Assembly (NCBI GenBank): GCA_023375785.1
Contig: SZWC01000033.1
Location: 598,595 to 643,377 of the forward strand
DNA: 44,783 nucleotides
Origin: Penium margaritaceum
Taxonomy: Eukaryota > Streptophyta > Zygnematophyceae > Desmidiales > Peniaceae
Direction: 5' to 3'
Shown here one piece after another: positions 1 through 9,262 of the stretch (positions are counted from its first letter, which is position 1; every line of letters begins with the position of its first letter). The position numbers were made by a program, and so were the translations under genes. The notes under the pieces were generated by a model. That model did no database searches. It saw only the letters and a list, made by a program, of their open reading frames with translations, and was not told where the DNA came from.

Positions 1-677
1 CGGCGCATGGCCTCGTTTCGCACGTACTCGGACACTGCCGTGTACGTCAGGTCGTCCTCCTTCCAGCCGCCCATGACGGTGATCATTGGACTCCAGCTCT
101 CCGGTAGCGCCATGAGGAGGATCATGGCTTGCATGTTCTCGTCAAGGTCCCAGTTCATCTGGCGAGCCTCGCCAAGGAGTCCTTCAAACTCCTGTAGGAA
201 ATCGGGGATTGATTCGCCCTCATTCACCCGCATGCTGATCAGCCGTTGTAGGATGAATAGTCTGTTCGCGAGGGAGGTGGATTGGTGCACGCGCTTGAGC
301 TTGTCATAAGCTTCGGAAGCCAACGTGTACCCGGCAATGATGGGAACATACTTCTTGGCTATCGCGTTGCTGAGGAATGACATTACAATATCATTTTGAT
401 CCATCCAAGCCTCATGCTCAGATGTGCCTTCCGCGGGAACCTGCTCCTCTCCCTTCAGTAGCTTGATGAAGCCGCGCACTTTCATCGCCAGCTCAAACTG
501 CCATCTCCAAAGGGGGAAGTCAATCCCCTCGAAAATGGGGATTCCTCCCAGGGGTCCAAGACCTTGCGGCAGTGACATAGCACTCACATTTGCTCCAGTG
601 GTCTGCCCTGTGGTAGCCACTGTTGAGCTTGAGGACTGCCCTGCGGCAGCCCCCACTCCTCCCGATGGGTCAACCAT
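1..677 (-). CDS. Ty1/copia-type Gag, partial (C-terminus beyond window)
   Basis: On the minus strand an open frame begins with ATG at 677-675 and stays open to the window edge, giving 225 residues with no stop. After a Ser/Thr/Gly/Ala-rich leader of about 35 residues it reads LGPLGGIPIFEGIDFPLWRW, followed by a helical stretch (MKVRGFIKLLKGEE), AWMDQNDIVMSFLSNAI and LILQRLISMRVNEGESIPDF-like residues. This is the pattern of copia Gag (UBN2 / gag-polypeptide family: G.NY..W, then A...I...L). The family forms the cytoplasmic virus-like particle and packages the element RNA. The start is the first ATG of the frame and sits downstream of a plausible leader. The zinc knuckle and pol would lie left of the window. 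The family assignment is by pattern recognition; a single N at 708 lies upstream of the start and does not affect the frame. Confidence 0.75.
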   Translation of the reverse strand, partial: MVDPSGGVGAAAGQSSSSTVATTGQTTGANVSAMSLPQGLGPLGGIPIFEGIDFPLWRWQFELAMKVRGFIKLLKGEEQVPAEGTSEHEAWMDQNDIVMSFLSNAIAKKYVPIIAGYTLASEAYDKLKRVHQSTSLANRLFILQRLISMRVNEGESIPDFLQEFEGLLGEARQMNWDLDENMQAMILLMALPESWSPMITVMGGWKEDDLTYTAVSEYVRNEAMR

Positions 678-930
678 TTTTGTTGCCCTTGTCTGCTTCC
701 CACGTCTNCTTTCGCGCGAGGTGCTAGTCAAAGACTAACTCCTGGGGCTTAGACCAACCAGTGTCTTCTTTATACTGTTCCTTAGTTGGACAACTCTGTG
801 AGGAGCATCTAAGGCCAGATTGTGTAATTAGAATGAGGAATGAGCCTGGTACATATAGTCCTAGGCCTGGCTTCTAAGGTGTGTGGGCAGTGACACTTTT
901 GGGGTGGTCACTCCAAACCACCTCACCAGT

Positions 931-968
931 CCGCCAATTGGCGCATCCACTGACCGCCAAGTGGCGCA
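931..968. repeat. Paired 15-bp palindromic direct repeats
   Basis: CCGCCAATTGGCGCA at 931-945 and CCGCCAAGTGGCGCA at 954-968 are direct repeats of each other that differ at one position. Each is also self-complementary or nearly so (GCCAATTGGC is a perfect 10-bp palindrome). They lie in the presumed U3 region of the copia LTR, where duplicated protein-binding sites are common. Which protein binds is unknown. Confidence 0.6.
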
Positions 969-1034
969 CTCTCCTCATGCATGGAGAAATGTCTAAGAAA
1001 CTTCCCCTATGCTAGAAGGTAAGAAAACCTCCTG

Positions 1035-1110
1035 CGCACATCAAGGCTCGATCGCAGGACCTGTTGTCCCTAAGTCGAACATGCTATCCGTTGCGCTACA
1101 CTTCTGGTGT
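1035..1110 (-). other. tRNA-like sequence with degenerate Pol III A and B boxes
   Basis: Reading the minus strand from about 1105, TAGCGCAACGGATAGC resembles a tRNA D-arm with an internal A box. About 45 nt further, GCGATCGAGCC resembles a degenerate B box (GGTTCGANNCC). Between them TGTTC and GGACA can pair around a 7-nt loop whose middle bases are CTT. I cannot form a convincing acceptor stem, and the 3' half instead contains a 7-bp perfect inverted repeat (TCCTGCG/CGCAGGA at 1030-1058). It is therefore a tRNA relic or a tRNA-derived SINE head, not a functional tRNA gene. Confidence 0.4.
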
Positions 1111-1269
1111 CTCGCTTGGACTTGCACCACGAACAAGGTTTGGGGGACTTACTCCAAGGGAGCAGTGCATGCCCAACCTGTCCGTCAACCCATAGCAGTG
1201 GCCATGGGGCATAGAAGAACAACACGGCAGACCCTCTGTTGCGGAGGCCGGACATGAGCCTCAATGCCA

Positions 1270-2736
1270 TCTTAGTGCTGATGGGATCTCCAGTCATGCA
1301 TAGCCTATTCAAGCACGGCTATGGTGTGGACAGTGAGTTCACGGGTGGTGCGGTGAAAGACGCCACGTAGGATGGAGTGTATTGGCAAAGGGGTCAGGAG
1401 CGGAGGATTGTCGTGCCGAACTATGCACCATTGAAGCAGTTGTTGCTGGAGGAGGCGCATGATACCCATTACTCAGGTCACTTCGGCCTTGACAAGATGC
1501 TCAAAGCCTTGGCACGCCAATACTGGTGGTCGTCAATGGCGACTGATTGCAAGAGGTTTGTGAGCAGTTGCGATGTGTGCCAACGCATCAAGGCACGGAG
1601 GACCAAGCCACCACGGGAGCTGCAACCATTGCCTATACAAGAGAGGCCATGGACAGACATCTCGCTCGACTTCATTGGCGGGTTTCCTATGACGCAGCAA
1701 GGCAACAACACGGTGTTGGTGGTGGTGGACCGGTTCTCCAAGATGGCATACTTCATCGCATGTCTTGAGAGTATCACAGCTGTCAGGATAGCTCAACTTC
1801 TCCTAAGTCATGTCATCAAGCTGCATGGAGTGCCGCAGTTGTTGGTCTCAGATCGCGATCCACACTTCACTTCGCAATTCTAGAGAGATCTCATGGAGAA
1901 ACTGGGCACGCGAGTGCAACTGACCACGGCATACCACCCACAGAGCGATGGACAGACACAGCGCACGAACCAGACATTGGAGCAGCTACCGCGGAGCATG
2001 GTCCCACCGGATGGAGACGGTTGGGAGGAGAAGCTCGGAGTGGCAGAGTTCGCTCACAACTCAGTGGTGTCAGCATCCACAGGGAAGTCACCATTTGAGG
2101 TGGTCTATTCACCAGCCACAGAGCCCAGCCGCCCTTCCTACAACAACATCTCTTCCGGCTGTACAGCAGATTCCTGAAGGATTTGCCACCAATTGAGACG
2201 TGGTACGGCAACGGCTGTTGAAGGCACACAAGCAGCAGAAGCAGCAGGCTGATAAGCATCGCTCTACGGAGGAGTTCCGAGTGGGAAATCAAGTGATGAT
2301 GAACTCTGCTAACCTGCAGCTGATGGGAGTTAAGAGTCTCAAACTCAAGCCGCGATGGGTGGGTCCGTTCCGCATTCTCGAGAAGCAGTCACCTGTTTCA
2401 TACAAGTTGGAGCTGCCAGCTCACTACACCATTCATCCGGTGTTCCACATCTCCCTGCTTCGTATCTATCGCGATCCCAACACCTTCTTCCAGGGTCGCG
2501 GGACAGCTCCATCTCCTACTGTCCGAGTCGAAGGAAGTGAGGAGTTTGAGGTGGAGAAGATTCTAGGGGACCGCCAAAGGGGACGACGACGTGAGTTCCT
2601 GGTGCAGTGGAAGGGGTACCCGGCTGAGCACAACTCTGAGGAGCCAGAGATCAACTTCCATGTTGGAGATACCAACACTGTTCTCCAGGAGTACCTCACG
2701 CGCACCGGGACGTCACGCCTCCGACGGGGGGGGTGA
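1270..2736 (+). pseudogene. Ty3/gypsy pol 3' end: integrase plus chromodomain, degenerate
   Basis: The frame reads through the region between RNase H and integrase (FKHGYGVDSEFTGGAV), a TAG stop at 1368-1370, then the integrase zinc-binding segment (AHDTHYSGHFG, later CDVCQ). The catalytic core follows, with Asp in WTDISLDF and Asp in LVSDRDPHF. A second TAG at 1881-1883 replaces the usual Trp before RDLMEKLG. In the third catalytic motif, HPQSDGQTQRTNQ has Gln where the family has the catalytic Glu (TER). Two frameshifts near 2140-2165 and 2190-2200 separate the core from the C-terminal part (2200-2736), which contains GPFRILEK, HPVFHISLLR and a chromodomain (EEFEVEKILGDR, then LVQWKGYPAEHNSEEPE, with the usual TWEPE aromatic lost). 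The natural terminator is TGA at 2734-2736. Inference: a dead chromovirus-type element, truncated on its 5' side against the copia remnant somewhere between 1110 and 1290. Confidence 0.88.
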
Positions 2737-2737
2737 A
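2724..2737 (+). promoter_or_regulatory. Polypurine tract of the plus-strand gypsy element
   Basis: A purine run (GACGGGGGGGG, then TGAA) overlaps the last codons of pol and immediately precedes the TG that opens the LTR. This is the expected place for the primer of plus-strand DNA synthesis. The eight-G run is the core. Confidence 0.7.
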
Positions 2738-3017
2738 TGTAATGAGGTGCCCCTTTTCTTCTGGAATACTTGGGGCCTCGACCGAGTTTCTGGGGGCATC
2801 TGGGCCATTTTCCGTTTTTCAAAAATGTGGCTCGCGGTCGAGATTACCTCCGCTCGACTGCGACTGCACGAATGCGGGGATGCACGGACGCAAGGAGGAG
2901 CAGCGAGCAAGCAAGCTCCGACGTGAGGGTCACGTCGGCGCTAGGGGGCTTTTTCGCACGCAACCCCACACGGCGTGCTGTAACCGCCACGCAAGGGTGG
3001 CTTTTGCCCCCTAGTGA

Positions 3018-3038
3018 ATAGCGTAACGGATACGCTAT
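3018..3038. repeat. 8-bp stem inverted repeat in LTR U3
   Basis: ATAGCGTA and TACGCTAT are perfect complements separated by ACGGA. It lies in the GC-rich U3 part of the gypsy LTR. Function unknown; possible protein site or hairpin. Confidence 0.6.
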
Positions 3039-3107
3039 CCGCCGAGGGGAGTGCGCAAACGGGAGCTTCCGGCAACAGCCGCGGTCAACGGTGACAGCAG
3101 AACGGTG

Positions 3108-3132
3108 GCTGCGACCGTGCGACGGTCGCAGC
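3108..3132. repeat. 11-bp stem palindrome in LTR U3
   Basis: GCTGCGACCGT and ACGGTCGCAGC are perfectly complementary around a GCG spacer, giving a 25-bp near-palindrome about 260 bp upstream of the LTR TATA box. It is rich in CpG. It could be a dimeric transcription-factor site or a structured region; the sequence alone does not decide. Confidence 0.65.
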
Positions 3133-3270
3133 ACTCCCGGTGGCGTGCGCAACACGGTGACCACACCCACCGCCGGAATGCATACGGGAGAAACGAGGCA
3201 GCTCGCCAAAAGACAAGATCAACCGTCAATCTCGACGATCGATGGCCGGGCACTTCTCGCACTAGGCATT

Positions 3271-3342
3271 AGGTGCAAGTAGAGCACAAGGTTCAGGTGC
3301 AAGCAGAGCACCGGGTTCAGGTGCAAGTAGCTTGTTGTAGTA
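3271..3342 (+). repeat. 24-bp tandem repeat, three copies, in LTR U3
   Basis: AGGTGCAAGTAGAGCACAAG begins at 3271, a variant begins at 3295, and a third, partial copy begins at 3319, a constant 24-bp period. The block ends about 50-70 bp upstream of the TATA box, where LTR enhancer repeats usually lie. Confidence 0.75.
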
Positions 3343-3388
3343 AGCTAGGAAAGCAGTAGGCTGAGGCCTGCGCTAGCCAGCTAGACAG

Positions 3389-3396
3389 TATAAATA
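3389..3396 (+). promoter_or_regulatory. TATA box of the gypsy LTR promoter
   Basis: TATAAATA occurs within an otherwise GC-richer LTR, followed 10 bp later by a pyrimidine/purine mix and ACTCAGTTCAATC. Transcription from this LTR would run rightward into the satellite array. Whether it is active cannot be seen. Confidence 0.65.
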
Positions 3397-4060
3397 CCCT
3401 GTACTCAGTTCAATCTGATTAACCTGTATTTTCCAGCTCTGGCTTCCTAAAATCTCCAAGTCTATCTTTCTCCTGCGACTATGCTCTCCACACACCAAGG
3501 CTAAATCTCTAGAGAGCACCCACTCTCACAGTCAGGGTGGAAGATAATGATTTGTGAATACAAGTTATTGACTAGCAAGTATAAATACCTTCCACATGTA
3601 GTGGCACAGTGTGGCTACAATGCACAGTGACCAAGCAAAGTATGCATGTGTCACTGACCGTGAACAAATAATTTCACTTACTGTGGTCAACATTTACAAC
3701 TCACAACAAGAGTCACTGATAGTCAGAGGGGGTAACAATGGTTTGGGAACACTAGCTGTCAACAAGAAAGCACAAAGAACTTCAATACGTAATGACAAGG
3801 CGTGGTAACAATGTATAGTGACAAACCAAAGTAGGCATGTGTAAGAAACCATGACAAAACAGATTTCACAGTGTGTGGTCAACGTTGAAAACTCATACCA
3901 CCAGTCACAAATGGTCAGTGGGGGAGACCATGGGATGGGAACACTAGTTACTAACTAGCAAGTAGAAAGATTTTCAACAAGTAGTGGCACGGTGTGGCTA
4001 GCGTGCACAGTGACAAACCAAAGGATGCACATGTCATTGACTATGACCGAAGAAGTCCAT

Positions 4061-4731
4061 TATGTGTGGTCAACATTGACAACTCATAACACGAGTCACA
4101 AATGGTCACAGGGAGAGACAATGGTTTGGGAACCCTATGTATTGACTAGAAAGGACAAGGAACTTCAATACGTAGTGGCACGGTGTGGCTAATATGCACA
4201 CCAAACAACCAAACTAGGCATATGTCACTGACCATGACGAGAGAATTTCAATATGGGTGGTCAACGTTGACCAACCATAACACGAGTCAAAAACGGTCAG
4301 GGGAGGAAACAATGCTATGGGAATATCAGTTCTCAACTAGCAAGTACAACGACCTTCAGTCAGTAGTAGCACGGTGTGGCTACCATGCACAATGANTATG
4401 TGTGGTCAACATTGACAACTCATAACACGAGTCACAAATGGTCAGAGGGAGAGACAATGGTTTGGGAACCCTATGTATTGACTAGAAAGGACAAGGAACT
4501 TCAATACGTAGTGGCACGGTGTGGCTAATATGCACACCAAACAACCAAACTAGGCATATGTCACTGACCATGACGAGAGAATTTCAATATGGGTGGTCAA
4601 CGTTGACCAACCACAACACGATTAAAAAACGGTCAGGGGAGGAAACAATGCTATGGGAATATCAGTTCTCAACTAGCAAGTACAACGACCTTCAGTCAGT
4701 AGTAGCACAATGTGGCTACCATGCACCGTGA
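4061..4731 (+). other. Two near-identical 335-bp copies flanking a single N (likely unmerged contig overlap)
   Basis: 4061-4395 and 4397-4731 have the same length and nearly the same sequence, separated only by N at 4396. The N falls mid-monomer, so the HOR order is broken (class D end jumps back to class C middle). Small differences such as CACAATGA versus CACCGTGA at the ends and ACGAGTCAAAAACGG versus ACGATTAAAAAACGG could be sequencing error or haplotype differences. It is best read as one contig end overlapping the next, which adds 336 bp of false length. Confidence 0.85.
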
Positions 4732-5740
4732 AAGACCAAAGTAGGCATATGTACTGCCTTTGACCAAAGAAATCTGTTGTGTGTGGTCAACATTGACAAC
4801 TCATAATATGAGTCACAAATGGTCACAGGGGGAAACAATGGTTTGGGAACACCAAGTATCAAAAAGCAAGTACAAGGAGCTTCAATACATTGTGGCACGG
4901 TGTGGATACCATGCACGACGACCAACCAAAGTAGGCATATGTCACTAACCATGACCAAATAATGGCACTAAGTGTGGTCAACCTTGAGAACCCATAACAC
5001 GAGCCACAAATGGTCAGGGTGGAAGATAATGATTTGTGAATACTAGTTATTGACTAGCAAGTACAAATACCTTCAATATGTAGTGGCACAGTGTGGCTAC
5101 AATGCACAGTGACCAACCAAAGAATGCATGTGTCACTGTCCACGAACAAATAATTTCGCTTAATGTGGTCAATATTTACAACTCACAACACGTGTTACGG
5201 ATAGTCAGAGGGGGCTAACAATGGTTTGAGAACACTAGCTGTCAACAAGAAAGCACAAAGACCTTTGATACGTAATGACACAGCATGGTAACAATGTACA
5301 GTGACAAACCAAAGTAGGCATGTGTCACAAACCATGACCAAACGGATTTCACAGTGTGTGGTCAACGTTGAAAACTCATACCACGAGTCACAAATGGTCA
5401 TTGGGGGAGTCCATGGGTTGGGAACACTAGTTATCAACTAGCAAGTAGAAAGGTTTTCAACAAGAAGTGGCACGGTGTGGCTAGCGTGCACAGTGACCAA
5501 CCAAAGGATGCACATGTCACTGACTATGACCGAAGAAGTCTACTATGTGTGGTCAACATTGACAACTCATAACACGAGTCACAAATGATCAGAGGGAGAG
5601 ACAATGGTTTGGGAACCCTATGTATCAACTATAATGGACAAAGAACTTCAATACATAGTGGCACGGTGTGGCTACTATGCACATCAAACAACAAACCTAG
5701 GCATATGTCACTGACCATGACCAGATGATTTCAATATGGG

Positions 5741-6120
5741 TGGTCAACGTTGACCAACCATAACAGGAGTCAGAAACGGTCAGAACAGGAAACAATGCTA
5801 TGGGAATATCAGTTCTCAACTAGCAAGTACAACGACCTTCAGTCAGTAGTAGCACGGTGTGGCTACCATGCACAATGACCGACCAAAGTAGGCATATGTA
5901 CTGCCTTGGACCAAAGAAATCCGCTGTGTGTGGTCAACGTTGACCAACCATAACAGGAGTCAGAAACGGTCAGAACAGGAAACAATGCTATGGGAATATC
6001 AGTTCTCAACTAGCAAGTACAACGACCTTCAGTCAGTAGTAGCACGGTGTGGCTACCATGCACAATGACCGACCAAAGTAGGCATATGTACTGCCTTGGA
6101 CCAAAGAAATCCGCTGTGTG
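5741..6120 (+). repeat. Exact duplication of one 190-bp monomer
   Basis: 5741-5930 and 5931-6120 read the same, including rare variants (ACAGGAGTCAGAAACGGTCA, GCCTTGGACC). The unit starts and ends inside the TGGTCAACGTTGAC core, so it is a D/E hybrid monomer. It explains why the class B and class E spacing is 1337 bp here (1147 + 190). There is no N at the junction, so unequal crossing-over or slippage is as likely as an assembly error. Confidence 0.85.
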
Positions 6121-7339
6121 TGGTCAACGTTGACAACTCATAATAGGAGTCACAAATGGTCAGAAGGGAAAACAATGGATTGGGAACATCGAGTATCACA
6201 TAGCAAGCACAAGGAGCTTCAATACGTTGTGGCACAGTGTGGACACCATGCTGGATGACCAACCAAAGTAGGCATATGTCAATGACCATGACCAAATAAT
6301 GGCACTAAGTGTGGTAAATCTTGACAACTCATAACACGAGTCACAAATAGTCGGGGTGGATGATAATGATTTGTGAATACGAGTTATTGACTAGCAAGTA
6401 CAAATACCTTCAATATGTAGTGGCACAGTGTGGCTACAGTGCACAGTGACCAACCAAAGTATGCATATGTCACTGACCATGAACAAAGAATTTCACTTCA
6501 TGTGGTCAACATTTATAACTCAAAACACAGGTCACAGATAGTCATAGGGGGCTAACAATGGTTTGGGAACACTACCTGTCAACAATAAAGCACAAAGACC
6601 TTTGATACGTAATGACACGGCGTGGTAACCATGTACAGTGACAAACCAGATTAGGCATGTGTCACAAACCATGACCAAATGGATTTCACAGTGTGTAGTC
6701 AACGTTGAAAACTCATAACACAAGTCACAAATGGTCATTGGGGGAGACCATGGGTTTGGAACACTAGTGATCAACTAGCAAGTAGAAAGATTTCAACAAG
6801 TAGTGGCACGGTGTGGCTAGCGTGCACAGTGACCAACCAAAGGATGCCTGTCACTGATTATGACCGAAGAAGTCCACTATGTGTGGTCAACATTGACAAC
6901 TCATCACATGAGTCACAAATGGTCAGAGGGAGAGACAATGGTTTGGGAACCCTATGTATCAACTAGAAAGGACAAAGAACCTCAATACGTAGTGGCACGG
7001 CGTGGCTAGTATGCGCACCAAACAACCAAACTAGGCATATGTCACAGACAATGAGCAGATAATTTCAATATGGGTGGTCAACGTTGACCAACCATAACAG
7101 GAGTCACAAACGGTCAGGGGAGGAAACAATGCTATGCGAACATCAGTTCCCAACTAGCAAGTACAACGACCTTCAGCCAGTAGTAGCACGGTGTGCCTAC
7201 CATGCACAATGACCGACAAAAGTAGGCATATGTACTGCCTTTGACAAAAGAAATCCGCTCTGTGAGGTCAACGTTGACAACTAATGATACGAGTCACAAA
7301 CGGTCAGAGGTGGAAAAAATGGTTTGGGAACACCGAGCA

Positions 7340-7360
7340 TCAAATAGCAAAGTAGGCATG
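7340..7360 (+). other. HOR deletion junction, class E to class B
   Basis: Class E is cut at CAAATAGCAA and continues directly as class B (AGTAGGCATGTGTCACAAAC). The rest of E, all of F and all of A are missing, about 446 bp judged from the spacing of flanking class E monomers (1848 bp instead of 2294). A short AA/AAGTAGGCAT microhomology is shared by both sides. Confidence 0.8.
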
Positions 7361-8306
7361 TGTCACAAACCATGACCAAACGGATCTCACAGTGTGTGGT
7401 CAACGTTGAAAACTCATAACACGAGTTACAACTGGTCAGTGGCGGAAACCATGGATTGGGAACACTAGTTATCAACTAGCAAGTAGAAAGATTTTCAAGA
7501 AGTAGTGGCACGGTGTGACTAGCGTACACAGTGATAAACCAAAGGATGCATATGTCACTGACTATGCCCGAAGAAGTCCATTATGTGTGGTCAACATTGA
7601 CAACTCATAACACGAGTCACAAATGGTGAGAGGGAGAGACAATGGTTTGGGAACCCTATGTATCAACTATAATGGACAAAGAACTTCAATACGTAGTGGC
7701 ACAATGTGGCTACTATGCACATCAAACAACCAACCTAGGCATATGTCACTGACCATTACCAAATAACTTCAATATGGGTGGTCAACGTTGACCAACCATA
7801 ACCCGAGTCACAAATGGTCAGGGGAGGAAACAATGCTGTGGGAATATCTGATCTCAACTAGCAAGTACAACGACCTTCAGTCCGTAGTAGCACGGTGTGG
7901 CTACCATGCACAATGACCGACCAAAGTAGGCATATGGACTGCCTTTGACCAAAGAAATCTGCTCTCTGTGGTCAACGTTGACAACTCATAATATGAGTTA
8001 CAAATGGTCAGAGGGGGAAACAATGGTTTGGGAACACTGAGTATCGAATAGCAAGCACAAGGAGCTTCAATACGTTGTGGCACAGTGTGGATACCATGCA
8101 CGATGACCAACCAAAGTAGGCATATGTCACTGACCATGACCAAATAATGGCACTAAGTGTGGTAAACCTTGACAACTCATAACTCGACTCACAAATGGTC
8201 AGGGTGGAAGATAATGGTTTGTGAATACCAGTTATCGACTAGCAAGTACTAATACCTTCAATATAAAGTGGCACCGTGTGGCTACAATGCACAGTGACCA
8301 ACCAAA

Positions 8307-8498
8307 GTATGCATATGTCACTGACCATGAACAAAGAATTTCACTTAATGTGGTCAACATTTACAACTCACAACACGGGTCACAGATAGTCAGAGGATGC
8401 TAACAATGGTTTGGGAACACTAGCTGTCAACAAGAAAGTACAAGGACCTTCGATACGTAATGACACAGCGTGGTAACCATGTACAGTGACAATCCAAA
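8307..8498 (+). repeat. Satellite monomer class A (192 bp)
   Basis: Class A starts GTATGCATATG, has the core GTCAACATTTACAACTCACA, the class-specific CACAGATAGTCAGAGG, and TACGTAATGACACAGCGTGG near its end. In this array its core lacks the GTCAACGTTGAC palindrome; in the right-hand array class A keeps it. Confidence 0.85.
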
Positions 8499-8690
8499 GT
8501 AGTCATGTGTCACAAACCATGACCAAACGGATTTCACAGTGTGTGGTCAACGTTGGAAACTCATAACACTAGTCACAAATGGTCATTGGGGGAGACCATG
8601 GGTTAGGAACACTAGTTATCATCTAGCAAGTAGAAGGATTCTCAACAAGAAGTCGCATGGTGTGGCTAGCGTGCACAGTGACCAACCAAA
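8499..8690 (+). repeat. Satellite monomer class B (192 bp)
   Basis: Class B is marked by GTAGGCATGTGTCACAAACC (one base differs in this copy), CAAACGGATTTCACAGTGTG and an ATGGTCATTGGGGGAGACC or ATGGTCAGTGGGGGAAACC segment. The gypsy-side island boundary at 21967 cuts a class B monomer. Confidence 0.85.
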
Positions 8691-8881
8691 GGATGCATAT
8701 GTCACTGACTATGACCAAATAAGTCCACTATGTGGGGTCAACATTGACAACTCATAACACGATTCACAAATGGTCAGAGGGAGAGACAATGGTTTGGGAA
8801 CCCTATGTATCAACTAGAAAAGACAAAAAACTTCAATACGTAGTTTCACGGGCTGGCTACTATGCACACCAAACAACCAAA
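8691..8881 (+). repeat. Satellite monomer class C (191 bp)
   Basis: Class C is marked by GGATGCATATGTCACTGACT, GTCCACTATGTG, GGTCAGAGGGAGAGACAATG and ACCCTATGTATCAACTAGAA. Its core is usually GTCAACATTGAC, one step from the palindrome. Confidence 0.85.
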
Positions 8882-9072
8882 GTAGGCATATGTCACTGAC
8901 CATGACCAGATAATTTCAATATGGGAGGCCAACGTTGACCAACCATAACAGGAGTCACAAACGGTCAGGGGATGAAACAATGCTATGGGAATATCAGTTC
9001 TCAACTAGATAGTAAAACGACCTTCAGTCAGTAGTAGCATGGTGTGGCTACCATGTACAATGACCGACCAAA
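8882..9072 (+). repeat. Satellite monomer class D (191 bp)
   Basis: Class D is marked by (C/G)TAGGCATATGTCACTGAC, AATTTCAATATGGG, CGTTGACCAACCATAACA and ACAATGCTATGGGAATATCA. It usually carries the full GTCAACGTTGAC palindrome; this copy has GCCAACGTTGAC. Confidence 0.85.
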
Positions 9073-9262
9073 GTAGGCATATGTACTGCCTTTGACCAAA
9101 GAAATCCGCTGTGTGGGGTCAGCATTGACCACTCATAATACGTGTCACAAATGGTCACAGGGGGAAACAATGGTTTCGGAACACCGAGTATCAAATAGCA
9201 AGTACAAGGAGCTTTAATACGTTGTGGCACAGTGTGGATACCATGCATGATGGCCAACCAAA
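9073..9262 (+). repeat. Satellite monomer class E (190 bp)
   Basis: Class E is marked by GTAGGCATATGTACTGCCTT, AAATCCGCTGTGTG and AGGAGCTTCAATACGTTGTG. It lacks the CACTGACC segment found in the other classes, replaced by TACTGCCTTTGACC. Confidence 0.85.

Larger units (their letters stand above)
678..1110 (-). repeat. Probable 5' leader and LTR of the copia element at 1-677
   Basis: This stretch lies directly upstream of the copia gag start and has no credible protein gene. On the minus strand it carries TATA-like motifs (TATAAAG near 768-774 and CTATATG near 856-862), which would fit an LTR promoter and transcription start. A TGG trinucleotide followed by TCTAAGCCCC near 740-757 could be a primer-binding site, but I cannot match it to a specific tRNA. 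Two near-identical palindromic motifs occur at 931-968. The LTR limits are not visible because no second LTR copy is in the window, so the boundaries are inferred only from position relative to gag. Confidence 0.4.
2738..3530 (+). repeat. 3' LTR of Ty3/gypsy element (793 bp)
   Basis: The segment starts TGTAATGAGG directly after the polypurine tract and ends CTCTCACA, where satellite sequence (GTCAGGGTGG, class F) begins abruptly. It therefore has TG...CA termini. It holds two strong palindromes (3018-3038 and 3108-3132), three copies of a 24-bp repeat (3271-3342) and a TATA box (3389-3396), so the order U3-R-U5 is clear. The R/U5 part after the TATA box is about 130 bp. The right edge is supported by the satellite resuming inside a class F monomer, meaning the element inserted into the array. 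The matching 5' LTR is not in the window. Confidence 0.8.

Noticed and set aside
708..708. N at 708 as another contig overlap
   Set aside because: No duplicated sequence on its two sides; it is just an ambiguous base or a join without overlap.
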